The notes: a model not told the origin generated them from the sequence alone. A stretch of DNA of 64,000 nucleotides from Variovorax guangxiensis (GCF_003952165.1 NZ_RXFT01000003.1:62001-126000); one strand, 5' to 3'; positions 18,110 to 26,810 are shown, counted from the stretch's first letter. Translations and numbers: made by a program.

Positions 18110-18556
18110 TCAGACGATGTAGAACACGACGGCGTCGCGCCTTGCGGCCGCTTCGGCGAAGAAGCGCTTCACGCCGTCCATGAAGCCCGCGAGGTCCTGA
18201 GCGCCTTCCTGCCAGGCCTTGGCCCAGTACAACTCGCCGAACTTCGCCGGCTCGGCAGTGAATCGGCCCACCAGCGCCGCCACGTCGCACTGCGCGAGCC
18301 GTGCCGCCGCGCGCTCCACGTGGGCGGCAGTGAGGTAAATGCAGCCCAGGCCGTCGGTGCCGTCGAGCTCCTCGCCGTCGACCGCCTCGGGCATCAGCGT
18401 GCGCACCACGTCCCAGGCCTGCTCCACCGTCTGGCTGTCGCGCGGGCCGCCCTTCGCCGCGGGCGAATTCAGGAAGGCGGAGACGGTGGACGGATCGATC
18501 ACCAGCGCGCGCAGCCGGTAGCGGTCGAGGGCGTAGAAGGCGGCGCCGATGCTCAA
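18110..18556 (-). CDS. DUF1877 (YfbM-like) protein
   Basis: 148 residues of the DUF1877 family. Early MSIGAAFYALD, then LNSPAAKG, the central conserved segment LDGTDGLGCIYLTAAHVERA, and a tail KRFFAEAAARRDAVVFYIV fit this family, whose function is unknown. The best start is TTG 18556, which overlaps the TGA of the upstream TM2-TPR gene (TTGA), the same 4-base coupling seen elsewhere in this window. No ATG or GTG gives a full-length family match. It is cytoplasmic with no signal. Confidence 0.75.
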   Translation of the reverse strand: MSIGAAFYALDRYRLRALVIDPSTVSAFLNSPAAKGGPRDSQTVEQAWDVVRTLMPEAVDGEELDGTDGLGCIYLTAAHVERAAARLAQCDVAALVGRFTAEPAKFGELYWAKAWQEGAQDLAGFMDGVKRFFAEAAARRDAVVFYIV

Positions 18557-20097
18557 GTGCTGGGCTCCATGCGTGCGGCGCGTGCCACCGCGGCGAGCGC
18601 GATGCTCACGCTGTCGATGTTGCGCTGCGCGTTGTCGATGTTCCTGAAATGGTCGGGCGCGCAGATCTGGTTGAGCAGCAGCGTGCGCTTGAAGTGCGCA
18701 AGCGCCTGGCGCAGCTCGCCCTCTTCCTGCGCGATCAGGCCCAGGTCGTTGTGCGCATTGGCGGCCGACGACGAGATGCCGCGGCAGCTGCGCTGCTGGA
18801 TGTCGAGCGAGCGCTCGAACAGCTCCCGCGCCCGCACGAAGTCGCGGCGCGCCATGAAGAGGCTCGCGAAGTTGTTGAGCATGTCCGAATGCAGCTCGGC
18901 GTCGCCCTCGCCCGGCGGGAGCTTGTCGAGGTGCACCAGGGCGCGTGCGTAGCAGAGCTCGGCCTTCGCGTCCTGGCCCGACTCGGCATAGAGGAACGCG
19001 AGATTGTTGAAGGCGCGTACCACGCCGTCGCTGGAGCCGCCTCCGGCCTCGGCCACCGCCATGGCGATGGTCTTCTTGTAGAGCGCCTCGGCCTCGTCGG
19101 CACGTCCGGCCGCGGCATGCAGCAGCGCCAGCGTGTTGGTCGGACCGCGCCGCCAGCTGTCGTCCAGCCCGAGCTGCGCGGCCACGGCGAGGGCCTCGTC
19201 GGCCGAGGCCTGGGCCTTCTCGTTCCAGCGCAGCCGCCGGCACAGCTCGGCATGGCTGGACAGATGCAGCACCACGCTGCGGTGCGCGCCGCCGTGCAGG
19301 CGGCGGCTGGTGGCGATGGCCTCCGCGCAGAGCCTTTCGGCGCTCTTCAGGTCGCCCTGCGCGAGCGCGTCGCGGTAGCGGGCCTCGCGGTCGTCCAACA
19401 GGTTCAGCAGTGCGCCCTGCTCGTCGGTGGTCGCGCCGCGCGCCTTGCGCTGCTCGATGCCGACCAGCGTCAGGTCCAGCGCCTTGCGGGCGACGTCCAT
19501 GTCCTCCGCGGGCATGCCGAGCTTGCGGCCGATGGACAGGCTTTCCTCGAGGCTGGCGCGCGCCTTGTCGAAGGCGTCGATCTGGTAGCAGGCCTGGCCG
19601 AGCATGCACAGGGTCATGGCGAGGTTCTGGTGCGGGCCCTTGAACACGCGGCGCGTGGCGGCGACGATCTGCTCGCCGATGGCGACGGCCTGCGTCCAGT
19701 CGCCGGCCTCGGCGGCTGCCACGAAGCGCTCCTGCAGCTTGTTGGCTTCGGCGAGGGCGGCAAGGTCGTAATCCTTGGCGGGGTCCCTCGGCGCGGGGCG
19801 ACGGGAAGCGTGGCGCGCGGCGGCGGGCGGGGTTTCTTCTTCCTCCTCCTCGGCCGGGCCCTGCGCCTGCAGCTGACTCATGCGCCGATGAATCCACCAC
19901 AGGTCGAACAGCATCCACGGCAACAGCACCATCAGGCAGAAGCGGCCGCCCGGCAGGCCGGCGATTCCGTACACCAGAAATGCCAACTGCCCCGCCCCGC
20001 CCAGGTAGCTGCCCAGATAGAAGCGATGCGCGCCGATGAAGCCGCCCACCAGCCACAGCAGGTAGGCGAACGAGCGGCGGCGAGGCAAGGGGGTCAT
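18553..20097 (-). CDS. TM2-domain / TPR-repeat fusion protein
   Basis: 514 residues. The N-terminal TM2 domain (about 5-75) has the signature GGFIGAHRFYLGSYLGG, followed by a second hydrophobic hairpin and LWWIHRRM. A linker with a run of glutamates (EEEEEE) and Pro/Arg leads to a long helical region (about 130-505) with several TPR units, for example LAMTLCMLGQACYQIDAFDK, then FNNLAFLYAESGQDAKAELC and AHNDLGLIAQEEGELRQALA. It should be anchored in the inner membrane with TPRs in the cytoplasm, acting as a scaffold. TM2 domains usually stand alone, so the fusion is uncommon. Downstream DUF1877 is coupled by a TTGA overlap; ROK kinase is 19 bases upstream. Confidence 0.8.
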   Translation of the reverse strand: MTPLPRRRSFAYLLWLVGGFIGAHRFYLGSYLGGAGQLAFLVYGIAGLPGGRFCLMVLLPWMLFDLWWIHRRMSQLQAQGPAEEEEEETPPAAARHASRRPAPRDPAKDYDLAALAEANKLQERFVAAAEAGDWTQAVAIGEQIVAATRRVFKGPHQNLAMTLCMLGQACYQIDAFDKARASLEESLSIGRKLGMPAEDMDVARKALDLTLVGIEQRKARGATTDEQGALLNLLDDREARYRDALAQGDLKSAERLCAEAIATSRRLHGGAHRSVVLHLSSHAELCRRLRWNEKAQASADEALAVAAQLGLDDSWRRGPTNTLALLHAAAGRADEAEALYKKTIAMAVAEAGGGSSDGVVRAFNNLAFLYAESGQDAKAELCYARALVHLDKLPPGEGDAELHSDMLNNFASLFMARRDFVRARELFERSLDIQQRSCRGISSSAANAHNDLGLIAQEEGELRQALAHFKRTLLLNQICAPDHFRNIDNAQRNIDSVSIALAAVARAARMEPST

Positions 20098-20116
20098 GGT
20101 TCGCCGGGTGCCCGGG

Positions 20117-21043
20117 TCAGTCGAGCAGCGCGAGCGCCGCGTAGTCGCCGACCTTGTCGCCCAGGCCGGCGGGTACAAGCATCACCCCGCGCGTGAGAGG
20201 GAGCAGCCTGCCGTCGATCTGCGCCTGCAGCCTCGGCAGCACGAAGTCGCGGTGATGCCAGAACACGCTTCCACCCAGGCTGATGCGCTGCAGGTCGAGG
20301 ATGATGACCATGTTGTAGAGCATCCGGCCAAACACACGGCACAACGCCTCCGCCGTCTCCAGCGCCTTGGGTTCGCCGGCGGATGCGGCGGAAAACAGGT
20401 CGGCGGCGGACTGTCCGAAACGGTGGCCGATCGAATTTCCGCCAACCAGCGCCTCGACGTCGCCGTAGTTGCCGCAACCGCACAGCGCCCCGGTGGCATC
20501 GTCGACCACGAAGCTGTGTCCCGCGTGCCCGGCGTTGCCGTTCTTGCCACGCAAGGCCTTGCCGTCGACGCACAGGCCCACGCCCACGCCGGTGCTCCAG
20601 GTGGCATAGGCGCAGTTGTCCAGGCCCTGGAGCGCGCCCCAATGGCGTTCGGCCTCAAGGGCGGCCACGGCGTCGTTCTCGACACGAACGCTGCCGAAGC
20701 GCTGAACCAGCGGGGCTTCGATGATCGCGGTCATCCATGAATTGGGCAGGCCGCGCGATGGCCCCGCGATGCCGCCGCAGATATTGGGCGTGGCGAGTTC
20801 GACCAGCCCGTCGCGCAACTCGAAGGGCCCCGTCGACGACACGCCCACCCGGTCGATGGAAGCCGGATCGACACCCTGCTGCGCGCAGACCTCGTCGATC
20901 ATCCGCATGATCTGCACCGCCACCGCGTCGTTGTCGCCGGTCTTGGCCGTAGGCTCGCTGCGGCGGCCGATCAGCGGCGCGTCGCTCGAGGCGGAAAGGC
21001 TCACGGCTACCTTGGTGCCGCCGATGTCTACGCAGGCTCTCAT
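20117..21043 (-). CDS. ROK-family sugar kinase
   Basis: 308 residues. N-terminal phosphate loop RACVDIGGTKVAVSL; central STGVGVGLCVDGKALRGKNG and a GHAGH segment, with a cysteine-bearing GALCGCGNYGDVEALVGG that resembles the zinc-binding CXCGXXGC motif of ROK proteins but lacks its last Cys. There is no helix-turn-helix, so it is a kinase rather than an NagC-like repressor. ROK kinases phosphorylate glucose, N-acetylglucosamine, fructose or related sugars; the substrate here cannot be read from sequence. It probably heads the operon with the TM2-TPR and DUF1877 genes. Confidence 0.85.
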   Translation of the reverse strand: MRACVDIGGTKVAVSLSASSDAPLIGRRSEPTAKTGDNDAVAVQIMRMIDEVCAQQGVDPASIDRVGVSSTGPFELRDGLVELATPNICGGIAGPSRGLPNSWMTAIIEAPLVQRFGSVRVENDAVAALEAERHWGALQGLDNCAYATWSTGVGVGLCVDGKALRGKNGNAGHAGHSFVVDDATGALCGCGNYGDVEALVGGNSIGHRFGQSAADLFSAASAGEPKALETAEALCRVFGRMLYNMVIILDLQRISLGGSVFWHHRDFVLPRLQAQIDGRLLPLTRGVMLVPAGLGDKVGDYAALALLD

Positions 21044-21081
21044 TGCGGTTCGTCTTTTCCTTGTCTGGTTCTGTGCTCTGT

Positions 21082-21276
21082 CTACAGAAAGCGCGCCACC
21101 AGCGCCGCGATCATGCTGAGCACGATGGTGCTGGCGATGGGCAGCTGCCACTCGCGGCCGAAGGCGCGGAACTCGAAGTCGCCCGGCAGCCGTCCGAAGC
21201 CGAAGCGGCGCAGCCAGGCGGTCAGGCCGCTCATGAGCACCAGCGCGAGGACGACGACGATCAGCCAGCGAAACAT
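21082..21276 (-). CDS. DUF2905 small membrane protein
   Basis: 64 residues with two transmembrane helices (about 3-22 and 44-62) around a short soluble loop FGFGRLPGDFEFRAFGREW, which is the conserved centre of DUF2905. Function is unknown. It lies between the ROK kinase and the IMPase gene on the same strand, and the small gaps suggest co-transcription. Confidence 0.82.
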   Translation of the reverse strand: MFRWLIVVVLALVLMSGLTAWLRRFGFGRLPGDFEFRAFGREWQLPIASTIVLSMIAALVARFL

Positions 21277-21288
21277 AGTGGCGACAGT

Positions 21289-22065
21289 CTAGGCCGAGAG
21301 AATGGCCATCGCTTGCCGATGGAGTTCGGGCGTAGCCGCCGCGATCACCCGGCCGTCGGACTTCAGCCCGAGCGGCTGGCCCTGCCAGTCGGTGATGACG
21401 CCGCCGGCCGCCTCGATCAGGCCCGCCGGTCCGAGGTAGTCGTACGGCTGCAGGCCGGTCTCGACCACGAGGTCGATGGTGCCGCCCGCCAGCTGGGCGT
21501 AGCCGTAGCAGTCGCCGCCGAAGCGGCGCATGGCGCACTGGCGGCTCAGGCGATCGAAGGCGCTCCAGTCGGCCGGCGCGAAGATGTCGGGCGAGGTGGT
21601 GACGATGCGGGCCTTGGCCACTTCGGTGCAGCCGCTCACGCGCACCGGCTGGCCGTCGCGCGTCGCGCCCCGGCCCGCCACGCCGATCCAGCGCTCCTTG
21701 AGCACCGGCATGTCGATCATGCCCAGCGCCACGCGCCCGCCCTGCAGCACGCCGATCAGCGTGCCCCACAGCGGTGAGCCGGTGATGAAGCTGCGCGTGC
21801 CGTCGATGGGGTCGAGCACCCAGATGCGCCCGGCATCGAGCCGCTCGGGGCCGTGCTCTTCGCCGTAGATGCCGTCGGCCGGCGCCCGGGCAGCAAGGAT
21901 CTCGCGCATGGCCGTCTCGGCGGCGCGGTCGGCCAGCGTGACGGGGCTTTCGTCCGCCTTGGTGATGATGTCCAGCGGCGTGCGGAAGTAGTGCATCGAC
22001 TTGGCGGCGGCGGCATCGGCCAGCGCTTCGGCGATCGGCGAGAGGTCGGAAGAGGAGGAGCTCAT
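21289..22065 (-). CDS. hisN: Inositol-monophosphatase family phosphatase (histidinol-phosphatase-like)
   Basis: 258 residues. The family metal-binding signature is complete: TLADRAAE, GEE (68-70), VLDPIDGTRSF with Asp85 and Asp88, and C-terminal GLQPYDYLGPAGLIEAAGG. Mg2+-dependent sugar-phosphate or amino-alcohol-phosphate hydrolysis is expected. The hydrophobic SFITGSPLWGTLIGV and the overall layout resemble HisN-type histidinol-phosphate phosphatases, which replace the HisB phosphatase in many bacteria, but inositol-1-phosphate or another substrate cannot be excluded. I use ATG 22065, 11 codons after a weak upstream start. Confidence 0.85.
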   Translation of the reverse strand: MSSSSSDLSPIAEALADAAAAKSMHYFRTPLDIITKADESPVTLADRAAETAMREILAARAPADGIYGEEHGPERLDAGRIWVLDPIDGTRSFITGSPLWGTLIGVLQGGRVALGMIDMPVLKERWIGVAGRGATRDGQPVRVSGCTEVAKARIVTTSPDIFAPADWSAFDRLSRQCAMRRFGGDCYGYAQLAGGTIDLVVETGLQPYDYLGPAGLIEAAGGVITDWQGQPLGLKSDGRVIAAATPELHRQAMAILSA

Positions 22066-22120
22066 GAAAGAGTTGGAAACGCTTGCCAAAACCTGCAATT
22101 AGACCCGAGCCGGCCCCTGT

Positions 22121-22150
22121 TTGACACAGCGGGCCCGCCAGCCCTAGCAT
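22121..22150 (+). promoter_or_regulatory. Sigma-70 promoter of the DUF5329 gene
   Basis: TTGACA (22121-22126) and TAGCAT (22145-22150) are separated by 18 bp, a near-consensus housekeeping promoter. Transcription would start about 23 bases before the ATG at 22180. Confidence 0.65.
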
Positions 22151-22179
22151 GGCCCGGAAATTGCCACGAACTACGACAA

Positions 22180-22578
22180 ATGGCTTCTTTCAACCACCTT
22201 CGCACGGTCCTGCTCGCCCTCGTGCTCGGCGCCGCGACTCTGCTGGCCCACGCCACCCCCTCCGACACCGAAGACAAGCTGATCGACACGCTGATACAGC
22301 GGGTCTCGAAGATGAGCTCGATGATCTTCCTGCGCAACGGCAGCGAGTACAACGCCTCCGACGCCGCCAAGCACATGCAGGCGAAGTACGACTACTTCAA
22401 AAAGGAGCTGGTCACGGCCGAGGACTTCATCGAGCGCTGCGCCTCGCGCTCGGAGATGACGGGGCAGGCCTACAGGGTGAAGCTCACCAACGGCACGGTG
22501 CGCGAGGCCAACGAGTTCCTCAACAGCGAACTGCGCGCGCTGCGGCAGGCGACAGGCGCGAAGAAGCCCGGCGGCTAG
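22180..22578 (+). CDS. DUF5329 exported protein
   Basis: 132 residues. A signal peptide (about 1-25, ending AHA) precedes a small helical domain: EDKLIDTLIQRVSKMSSMIF, FLRNGSEYNASDAAKHM and AEDFIERCASRSEMTGQAY, the pattern of DUF5329. Function unknown; periplasmic location is predicted. A near-consensus promoter lies directly upstream at 22121-22150. The gene is convergent with the ABC permease gene, nine bases apart. Confidence 0.8.
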   Translation: MASFNHLRTVLLALVLGAATLLAHATPSDTEDKLIDTLIQRVSKMSSMIFLRNGSEYNASDAAKHMQAKYDYFKKELVTAEDFIERCASRSEMTGQAYRVKLTNGTVREANEFLNSELRALRQATGAKKPGG

Positions 22579-22587
22579 CCGGCCACC

Positions 22588-23457
22588 CTAGCGCTGCTGC
22601 CCCCAGCGGCGCACCGTCAGCCGCTCCAGCGTCCTGAAGCCCAGGCTCTCGACCAGCAGGCCGATCAGCACCACCAGCGCGAGCCCCGCGAACACGCGGT
22701 CGGTGTAGAGCTCGTTGCGGTTCTGGAAGATGTACCAGCCCAGCCCGCCCTTGCCCGAAGAGGCCCCGAACACCAGCTCCGCCGCGATCAGCGTGCGCCA
22801 GGCGAAGGCCCAGCCGATCTTCAGCCCCGACAGGATCGACGGCAGCGCCGCCGGCACCAGGATCTGCAGCACGTAGCGCAGCCCCTTGAGACCGTAGTTG
22901 CGCCCGGCCATGCGCAGCGTGTCGGGCACGCCCTGGAAGCCCGCGTAGGTGTTGAGCGCCAGCGGCCACAGCACCGAGTGGATCAATACGAACACGAGGC
23001 TGCCGCGCCCGAGCCCGAACCACAGCAGCGCCAGCGGCAGCAGCGCGATGGCGGGCAGCGGGTTGAACATGGAGGTGAGCGTGTCCAGCAGGTCACGGCC
23101 GAGGCGCGTCGACACCGCCAGCGTGGTGAGTGCGAAGGCCAGCAGCACGCCGGCGACGTAGCCCTGCAGCAGCACGGCCAGCGAGATGCGCACCTTCTCG
23201 ATCAGCTCGCCGCTCACAAGACCGTCGAACAGCGCCGCCGCAGTGGCAGTGAAGGTGGGCAGCAGCAAGTCGTTGTTCTGCCACAGCGCCGCCAGCTCCC
23301 ACAGCACGGCAATGACGGCGAGGATCAGCCCCTTGCGCAGCCAGGCCTGTGACCAGATGCGCTCACCCAGCGGCAGCCGGCGTTCGACCGGCACATCGGT
23401 GAAGGGCTCCAGCGTGCGCTCGTACTCGGTGCGGACCGGCGGGACGACGGCGCTCAT
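22588..23457 (-). CDS. ABC transporter permease, SsuC/TauC type
   Basis: 289 residues with about six transmembrane helices. The EAA-loop region AGRNYGLKGLRYVLQILVPA and the sequence LPSILSGLKIGWAFAWRTLI are typical of taurine/nitrate/sulfonate permeases (BPD_transp_1). It forms the inner-membrane channel with the ATPase encoded just upstream; its ATG overlaps the ATPase TGA (ATGA). Last gene of the dioxygenase-SBP-ATPase-permease operon. Confidence 0.9.
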   Translation of the reverse strand: MSAVVPPVRTEYERTLEPFTDVPVERRLPLGERIWSQAWLRKGLILAVIAVLWELAALWQNNDLLLPTFTATAAALFDGLVSGELIEKVRISLAVLLQGYVAGVLLAFALTTLAVSTRLGRDLLDTLTSMFNPLPAIALLPLALLWFGLGRGSLVFVLIHSVLWPLALNTYAGFQGVPDTLRMAGRNYGLKGLRYVLQILVPAALPSILSGLKIGWAFAWRTLIAAELVFGASSGKGGLGWYIFQNRNELYTDRVFAGLALVVLIGLLVESLGFRTLERLTVRRWGQQR

Positions 23458-24359
23458 ACGGCAGCCTCCTCTTCGAACAGCATGTCGTGGATGCGCTGCG
23501 CCGTGCCCTGGAATTCGGCGCCGCCCAGGCTGTCGAGCGTGAAGGCGTGGCTGTTGATCTCGGCGCGCATGCGCCCCGGATGCGGCGACAGCAGCGCGAT
23601 GCGGTTGCCCACCACCAGCGCCTCCTCGATGGAGTGCGTGACGAACAGCAGCGTGAAGCGCACCTCCTCCCACAGCTCGAGCAGCTCCTGCTGCATCCTG
23701 CGGCGGGTGAGCGCATCAAGCGCTGCGAAAGGCTCGTCCATCAGCAGCACGCGCGGCTGCATCGCCAGCGCGCGTGCAATCGCCACGCGCTGCTTCATGC
23801 CGCCCGAGAGCTGGTGCGGATGCACGTCGGCGAATTTCGAGAGGCCGACCTTGTCGAGGTAGTGCAGCGCGCGCTCGGCCGCCTCCTTCCTGCCGAGCGC
23901 GCGCGAGGCCAGCAGCGGGAACATCACGTTCTGCTTCACCGTCTTCCACGGCGGCAGCTGGTCGAACTCCTGGAACACGACGATGCGGTCGGGGCCTGGT
24001 TGCGCCACGCGCTTTCCGTCGAGACGGATCTCACCCTCGACCGGCGGGATGAACCCGGCCACGGCCTTCAGCAGCGTGGACTTGCCGCAGCCCGAGGGAC
24101 CGAGCAGCACGAAGCGGTCGGCGGCATGGACGTCGAAGCTCACGCGGTGCGTGGCGCGCACGACGCGCTCGGGGGTGCGGTATTCGAGGCTGACGTTGTC
24201 GACCTGGAGTAGCGGCGCGCTGTCTTGCTCCCTCTCCCGCTCGCGGGAGAGGGTCGGGGTGAAGGCTGGCGACGATGCCGGAGGCTCCCCCCTCACCCCC
24301 GCCCTCTCCCGATGGGAGAGGGAGTCGACCCGCGAATCCAGAACAGCCGCTGTATTCAC
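23454..24359 (-). CDS. ABC transporter ATP-binding protein, SsuB/TauB type, with repeat-derived N-terminus
   Basis: 301 residues. Walker A is GPSGCGKSTLL, the signature LSGGMKQRVAIARAL, Walker B VLLMDEPFAALD, and the switch His is in FVTHSIEEAL. It powers uptake by the neighbouring permease and binding protein. The start is GTG 24359, directly after the TGA of the binding protein. Residues about 12-44 (SLSHRERAGVRGE through TLSREREREQ) are encoded by a palindromic intergenic-type repeat at 24226-24324; the ABC fold starts only near residue 49, and no start codon lies between the repeat and the fold. So the repeat appears to be translated as an N-terminal extension. Confidence 0.9.
   Translation of the reverse strand: MNTAAVLDSRVDSLSHRERAGVRGEPPASSPAFTPTLSREREREQDSAPLLQVDNVSLEYRTPERVVRATHRVSFDVHAADRFVLLGPSGCGKSTLLKAVAGFIPPVEGEIRLDGKRVAQPGPDRIVVFQEFDQLPPWKTVKQNVMFPLLASRALGRKEAAERALHYLDKVGLSKFADVHPHQLSGGMKQRVAIARALAMQPRVLLMDEPFAALDALTRRRMQQELLELWEEVRFTLLFVTHSIEEALVVGNRIALLSPHPGRMRAEINSHAFTLDSLGGAEFQGTAQRIHDMLFEEEAAV
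24226..24324. repeat. Palindromic CCCTCTCCC/GGGAGAGGG repeat inside a coding region
   Basis: Two hairpins face each other: one at 24230-24253 (10-bp stem) and one at 24302-24322 (9-bp stem, GAT loop), with inverted matching flanks (TCGGGGTGA / TCACCCCCG). This is the widespread proteobacterial extragenic element that reads SHRERAGVRG or SREREREQ when translated. Here it falls within the 5' end of the ABC ATPase gene in an open frame. Confidence 0.85.
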
Positions 24360-25370
24360 TCAATTCCCCGACACGTTCTGCGCGTCGTCGAAGAAGTAAT
24401 CCTTCACCGAAGCCGGCTTGTTCCTGATCGCGCCCACGCGGTGCATGAACTCCGCCAGCGGATAGGTGTTCTGCGGCGTGGTCTTGAACTGCACCTCGGG
24501 GTTCCTGATGATCTTCAGCAGCAGGTCGCGCTCGAGCTTCGCGTTGCTCATCTTCAGGTAGATGTCGGCGGCCTTCTCGGGGTTGGCCGTGACGAACTTC
24601 GCCGCCTCGTCGAGCGCGTCGACGAAGGCCTTGTACGTCTTCGGGTTCTCGCTGCGGAACTTCTCCGTCGCGTACAGCACCGTCGCCGACGACGGCCCGC
24701 CCAGCACCTGGTACGAGTTGAGCACGATGCGCGCATTCGGGTTGCCCGCGAGCTCCTGCTCCTGGAACGGCGGATTGCCGAAGTGCGCCGTGATCTCCGT
24801 GCCGCCCTTGATGATCGCCGCCGCCGCATCGGGATGCGGCACCGCCACGCTGATCCTGTCGAGCCTGTTGAACTCCTTGTCGCCCCAGAGCTTGGCCGAG
24901 GCGAACTGCAGCACGCGCGACTGCACCGAGACGCCCACCGCGGGCAGTGCGATGCGGTCCTTGTCGGTGAAATCGGCAATCGACTTCACGTTCGGGTTGT
25001 TGCTCACCAGGTAGTACGGGAAGTTGCCCAGCGAGGCCACGCCCTTCACGTTCTGCTTGCCCCTGGTGCGGTCCCACAGCGTGAGCAGCGGCCCCACGCC
25101 GGCGCCCGCGATCTCGATGTTGCCCGACAGCAGCGCGTCGTTCACCGCCGAGCCGCCCGAGAGCTTGACCCACTCGACCTTGGCGTCGATGCCCGCAGCC
25201 TTCGCGTGCTTCTCGATGAGCTTCTGCTCCTGCGCCACGTTGAGCAGCAGGTAGACGATGCCGAACTGCTCGGCGATGCGGATCTGGCCTTCCGCATGCG
25301 CGGCAAGGCTGCCGGCGAGAAGGCCGAGGCCGGCGACGAGCGCCGCGGCCTTGCGGGTGAAACGGTTCAT
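24360..25370 (-). CDS. ABC transporter substrate-binding protein (aliphatic sulfonate/taurine type)
   Basis: 336 residues. Signal peptide 1-26 (cleavage after AHA), then a type II periplasmic binding fold: IRIAEQFGIVYLLLNVAQEQ, KLSGGSAVNDALLSGNIEIAG, and GGTEITAHFGNPPFQEQEL. These match the SsuA/TauA/NrtA family of periplasmic binding proteins. It delivers substrate to the SsuB/SsuC-like pair. The preceding TauD-type dioxygenase suggests a sulfonate, but nitrate- and pyrimidine-type ligands use the same family. Confidence 0.88.
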   Translation of the reverse strand: MNRFTRKAAALVAGLGLLAGSLAAHAEGQIRIAEQFGIVYLLLNVAQEQKLIEKHAKAAGIDAKVEWVKLSGGSAVNDALLSGNIEIAGAGVGPLLTLWDRTRGKQNVKGVASLGNFPYYLVSNNPNVKSIADFTDKDRIALPAVGVSVQSRVLQFASAKLWGDKEFNRLDRISVAVPHPDAAAAIIKGGTEITAHFGNPPFQEQELAGNPNARIVLNSYQVLGGPSSATVLYATEKFRSENPKTYKAFVDALDEAAKFVTANPEKAADIYLKMSNAKLERDLLLKIIRNPEVQFKTTPQNTYPLAEFMHRVGAIRNKPASVKDYFFDDAQNVSGN

Positions 25371-25396
25371 TGGAAGCGGTGGCTAGGAAAGAAAAA

Positions 25397-26287
25397 TCAG
25401 AAAGGCGTGTCGCCGACGATCGTGGTGCGGTTCAGGCGCCGGCGCAGGTGGTCGGGCGTGCCCGCTGCCAGGTGCATCAGCGAGCGGTTGTCCCAGAACA
25501 CCAGGTCATGCGGCGCCCACTGGTGGCGATACACGAACTCGGGCTTCACGCTGTGCGCGAACAGCTCGGCCAGCAGCGCGTCGCTCTCTTCCTGAGGCAG
25601 CCCGACGATGCGCGTCGTGAAATGCTCGCTGACGAAGAGCGCCTTGCGGCCCGTCTCCGGATGCGTGCGCACCACCGGCTGCACCGCGGGTGCGACCTGA
25701 TCGATCTGCGCCTGCGAAAGCTTCGGCCGCCATGGGTTCTTCGCGCGCAGTTCCTCGTACTTTGCGAGATAGCTGTGCTCGGCCTTCAGCGGCAGGATGC
25801 GCTGCTGGAGCTCGGAGCTCAGCGACTCCCATGCGAGATGCTGGTCGGCGAAGAGCGTGTCGCCGCCTTCGCTCGGCAGTTCCTGGGCGTGCAGCAGCGA
25901 GCCGAGGCTGGGCTTGGGCTTGTAGGAGATATCGGAGTGCCAGTAGACGCCCGCGTCGCCGAGGCCGATGGGCTCGCCGTTCTCCTTGATGTTGGAGACG
26001 ATGAGGATCTCGGGGTGGTTCTTGAGCTGGAACTGGTGGAGGACGTGGATTTCGAGCGGGCCGAAGCGGCGGCTGAAATCGATGTGCTCTTGCGGGGTGA
26101 TCTGCTGGTTGCGGAAGACCAGGACGTGGTGGTCGAGATGGGCCTTGTGGAGGCGGGTGAAGTCTTCGGTGTTGATGGGCTTCGAGATGTCGAGGCCTAC
26201 TACCTCGGCGCCGACCGGGGCATTGAAAGGGCGCACTTCGAAGTGCTGCGAAGGGGGGCTTACCTCGCTGGCAGGGGCGGCAGTCAT
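25397..26287 (-). CDS. TauD/TfdA-family Fe(II)/2-oxoglutarate dioxygenase
   Basis: 296 residues. The iron triad is visible: His117 and Asp119 in VYWHSDISY and the distal His272 in WDNRSLMHLAAG; the C-terminal RRRLNRTTI carries the Arg that holds 2-oxoglutarate. Members hydroxylate taurine, alkylsulfonates, alkyl sulfates or 2,4-D. Being first in an operon with a sulfonate-type ABC importer, a role in using organosulfur compounds as sulfur source is the best guess. It starts at ATG 26287; its upstream region is a large repeat-filled spacer. Confidence 0.9.
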   Translation of the reverse strand: MTAAPASEVSPPSQHFEVRPFNAPVGAEVVGLDISKPINTEDFTRLHKAHLDHHVLVFRNQQITPQEHIDFSRRFGPLEIHVLHQFQLKNHPEILIVSNIKENGEPIGLGDAGVYWHSDISYKPKPSLGSLLHAQELPSEGGDTLFADQHLAWESLSSELQQRILPLKAEHSYLAKYEELRAKNPWRPKLSQAQIDQVAPAVQPVVRTHPETGRKALFVSEHFTTRIVGLPQEESDALLAELFAHSVKPEFVYRHQWAPHDLVFWDNRSLMHLAAGTPDHLRRRLNRTTIVGDTPF

Positions 26288-26380
26288 GCCGGGAATGTAG
26301 GGGGCGGGGTTTGGATCGGCAACGAACTCTTTGTTGCTAGCTTATGACTTTGTTTTTGGCGTGGTGAGGGGTTCCTTCCC

Positions 26381-26605
26381 GGGGCCGGGTCTCGGCCCGG
26401 CGGCCGACTCACTTTCTTTTGCTTCGCCAAAAGAAAGTAAGCAAAGAAAAGGCGACCCTACTGTCTGCGTCCCTTCGCTTCGCTACGGGCAACCTGCGGT
26501 GCTCGACGTAGGAGGGGGTCCGCAGAACTCGCTTCACTTCGTTGCGCTCAAACAGCTGCGGCCCTGATCCCTCCTACGTCTGCGCTCCTCGGCGCAGCCA
26601 GAAGG
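26381..26605 (+). repeat. Comamonadaceae-type intergenic repeat, left inverted copy
   Basis: About 225 bp. It begins GGGGCCGGGTCTCGGCCCGG, has a hairpin built on CTTTCTTTTG-CTTCGCC-AAAAGAAAG near 26413, then GGCGACCC, a CCTTCGCTTCGC stretch, AACCTGCGGTGCTCG, and ends near GGCGCAGCCAGA. The same order is found in reverse complement at 26811-27029. The spacer between tauD and midA-like genes (26288-27055, 768 bp) holds the two copies and a middle part with a GGCAGGCGC-GAA-GCGCCTGCC hairpin; I see no gene in it. Confidence 0.8.
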
Positions 26606-26810
26606 GATCGACACGCGCCATCGCTGCGCTCGGCTTCTGAACAGCCTTGGACTGGCCTTCGCTTCGCTCGGCCGGGGATACAGGTTCAGAACTAGTCGTG
26701 ACGGCGCCAGCAGCGCACGCAGCAACCTCACCGCCTCATTCCAAGCACGGCAGGCGCGAAGCGCCTGCCATGCCTTGGGGGCCGAGCAACGCGATGGCCC
26801 GGGCATCTCC

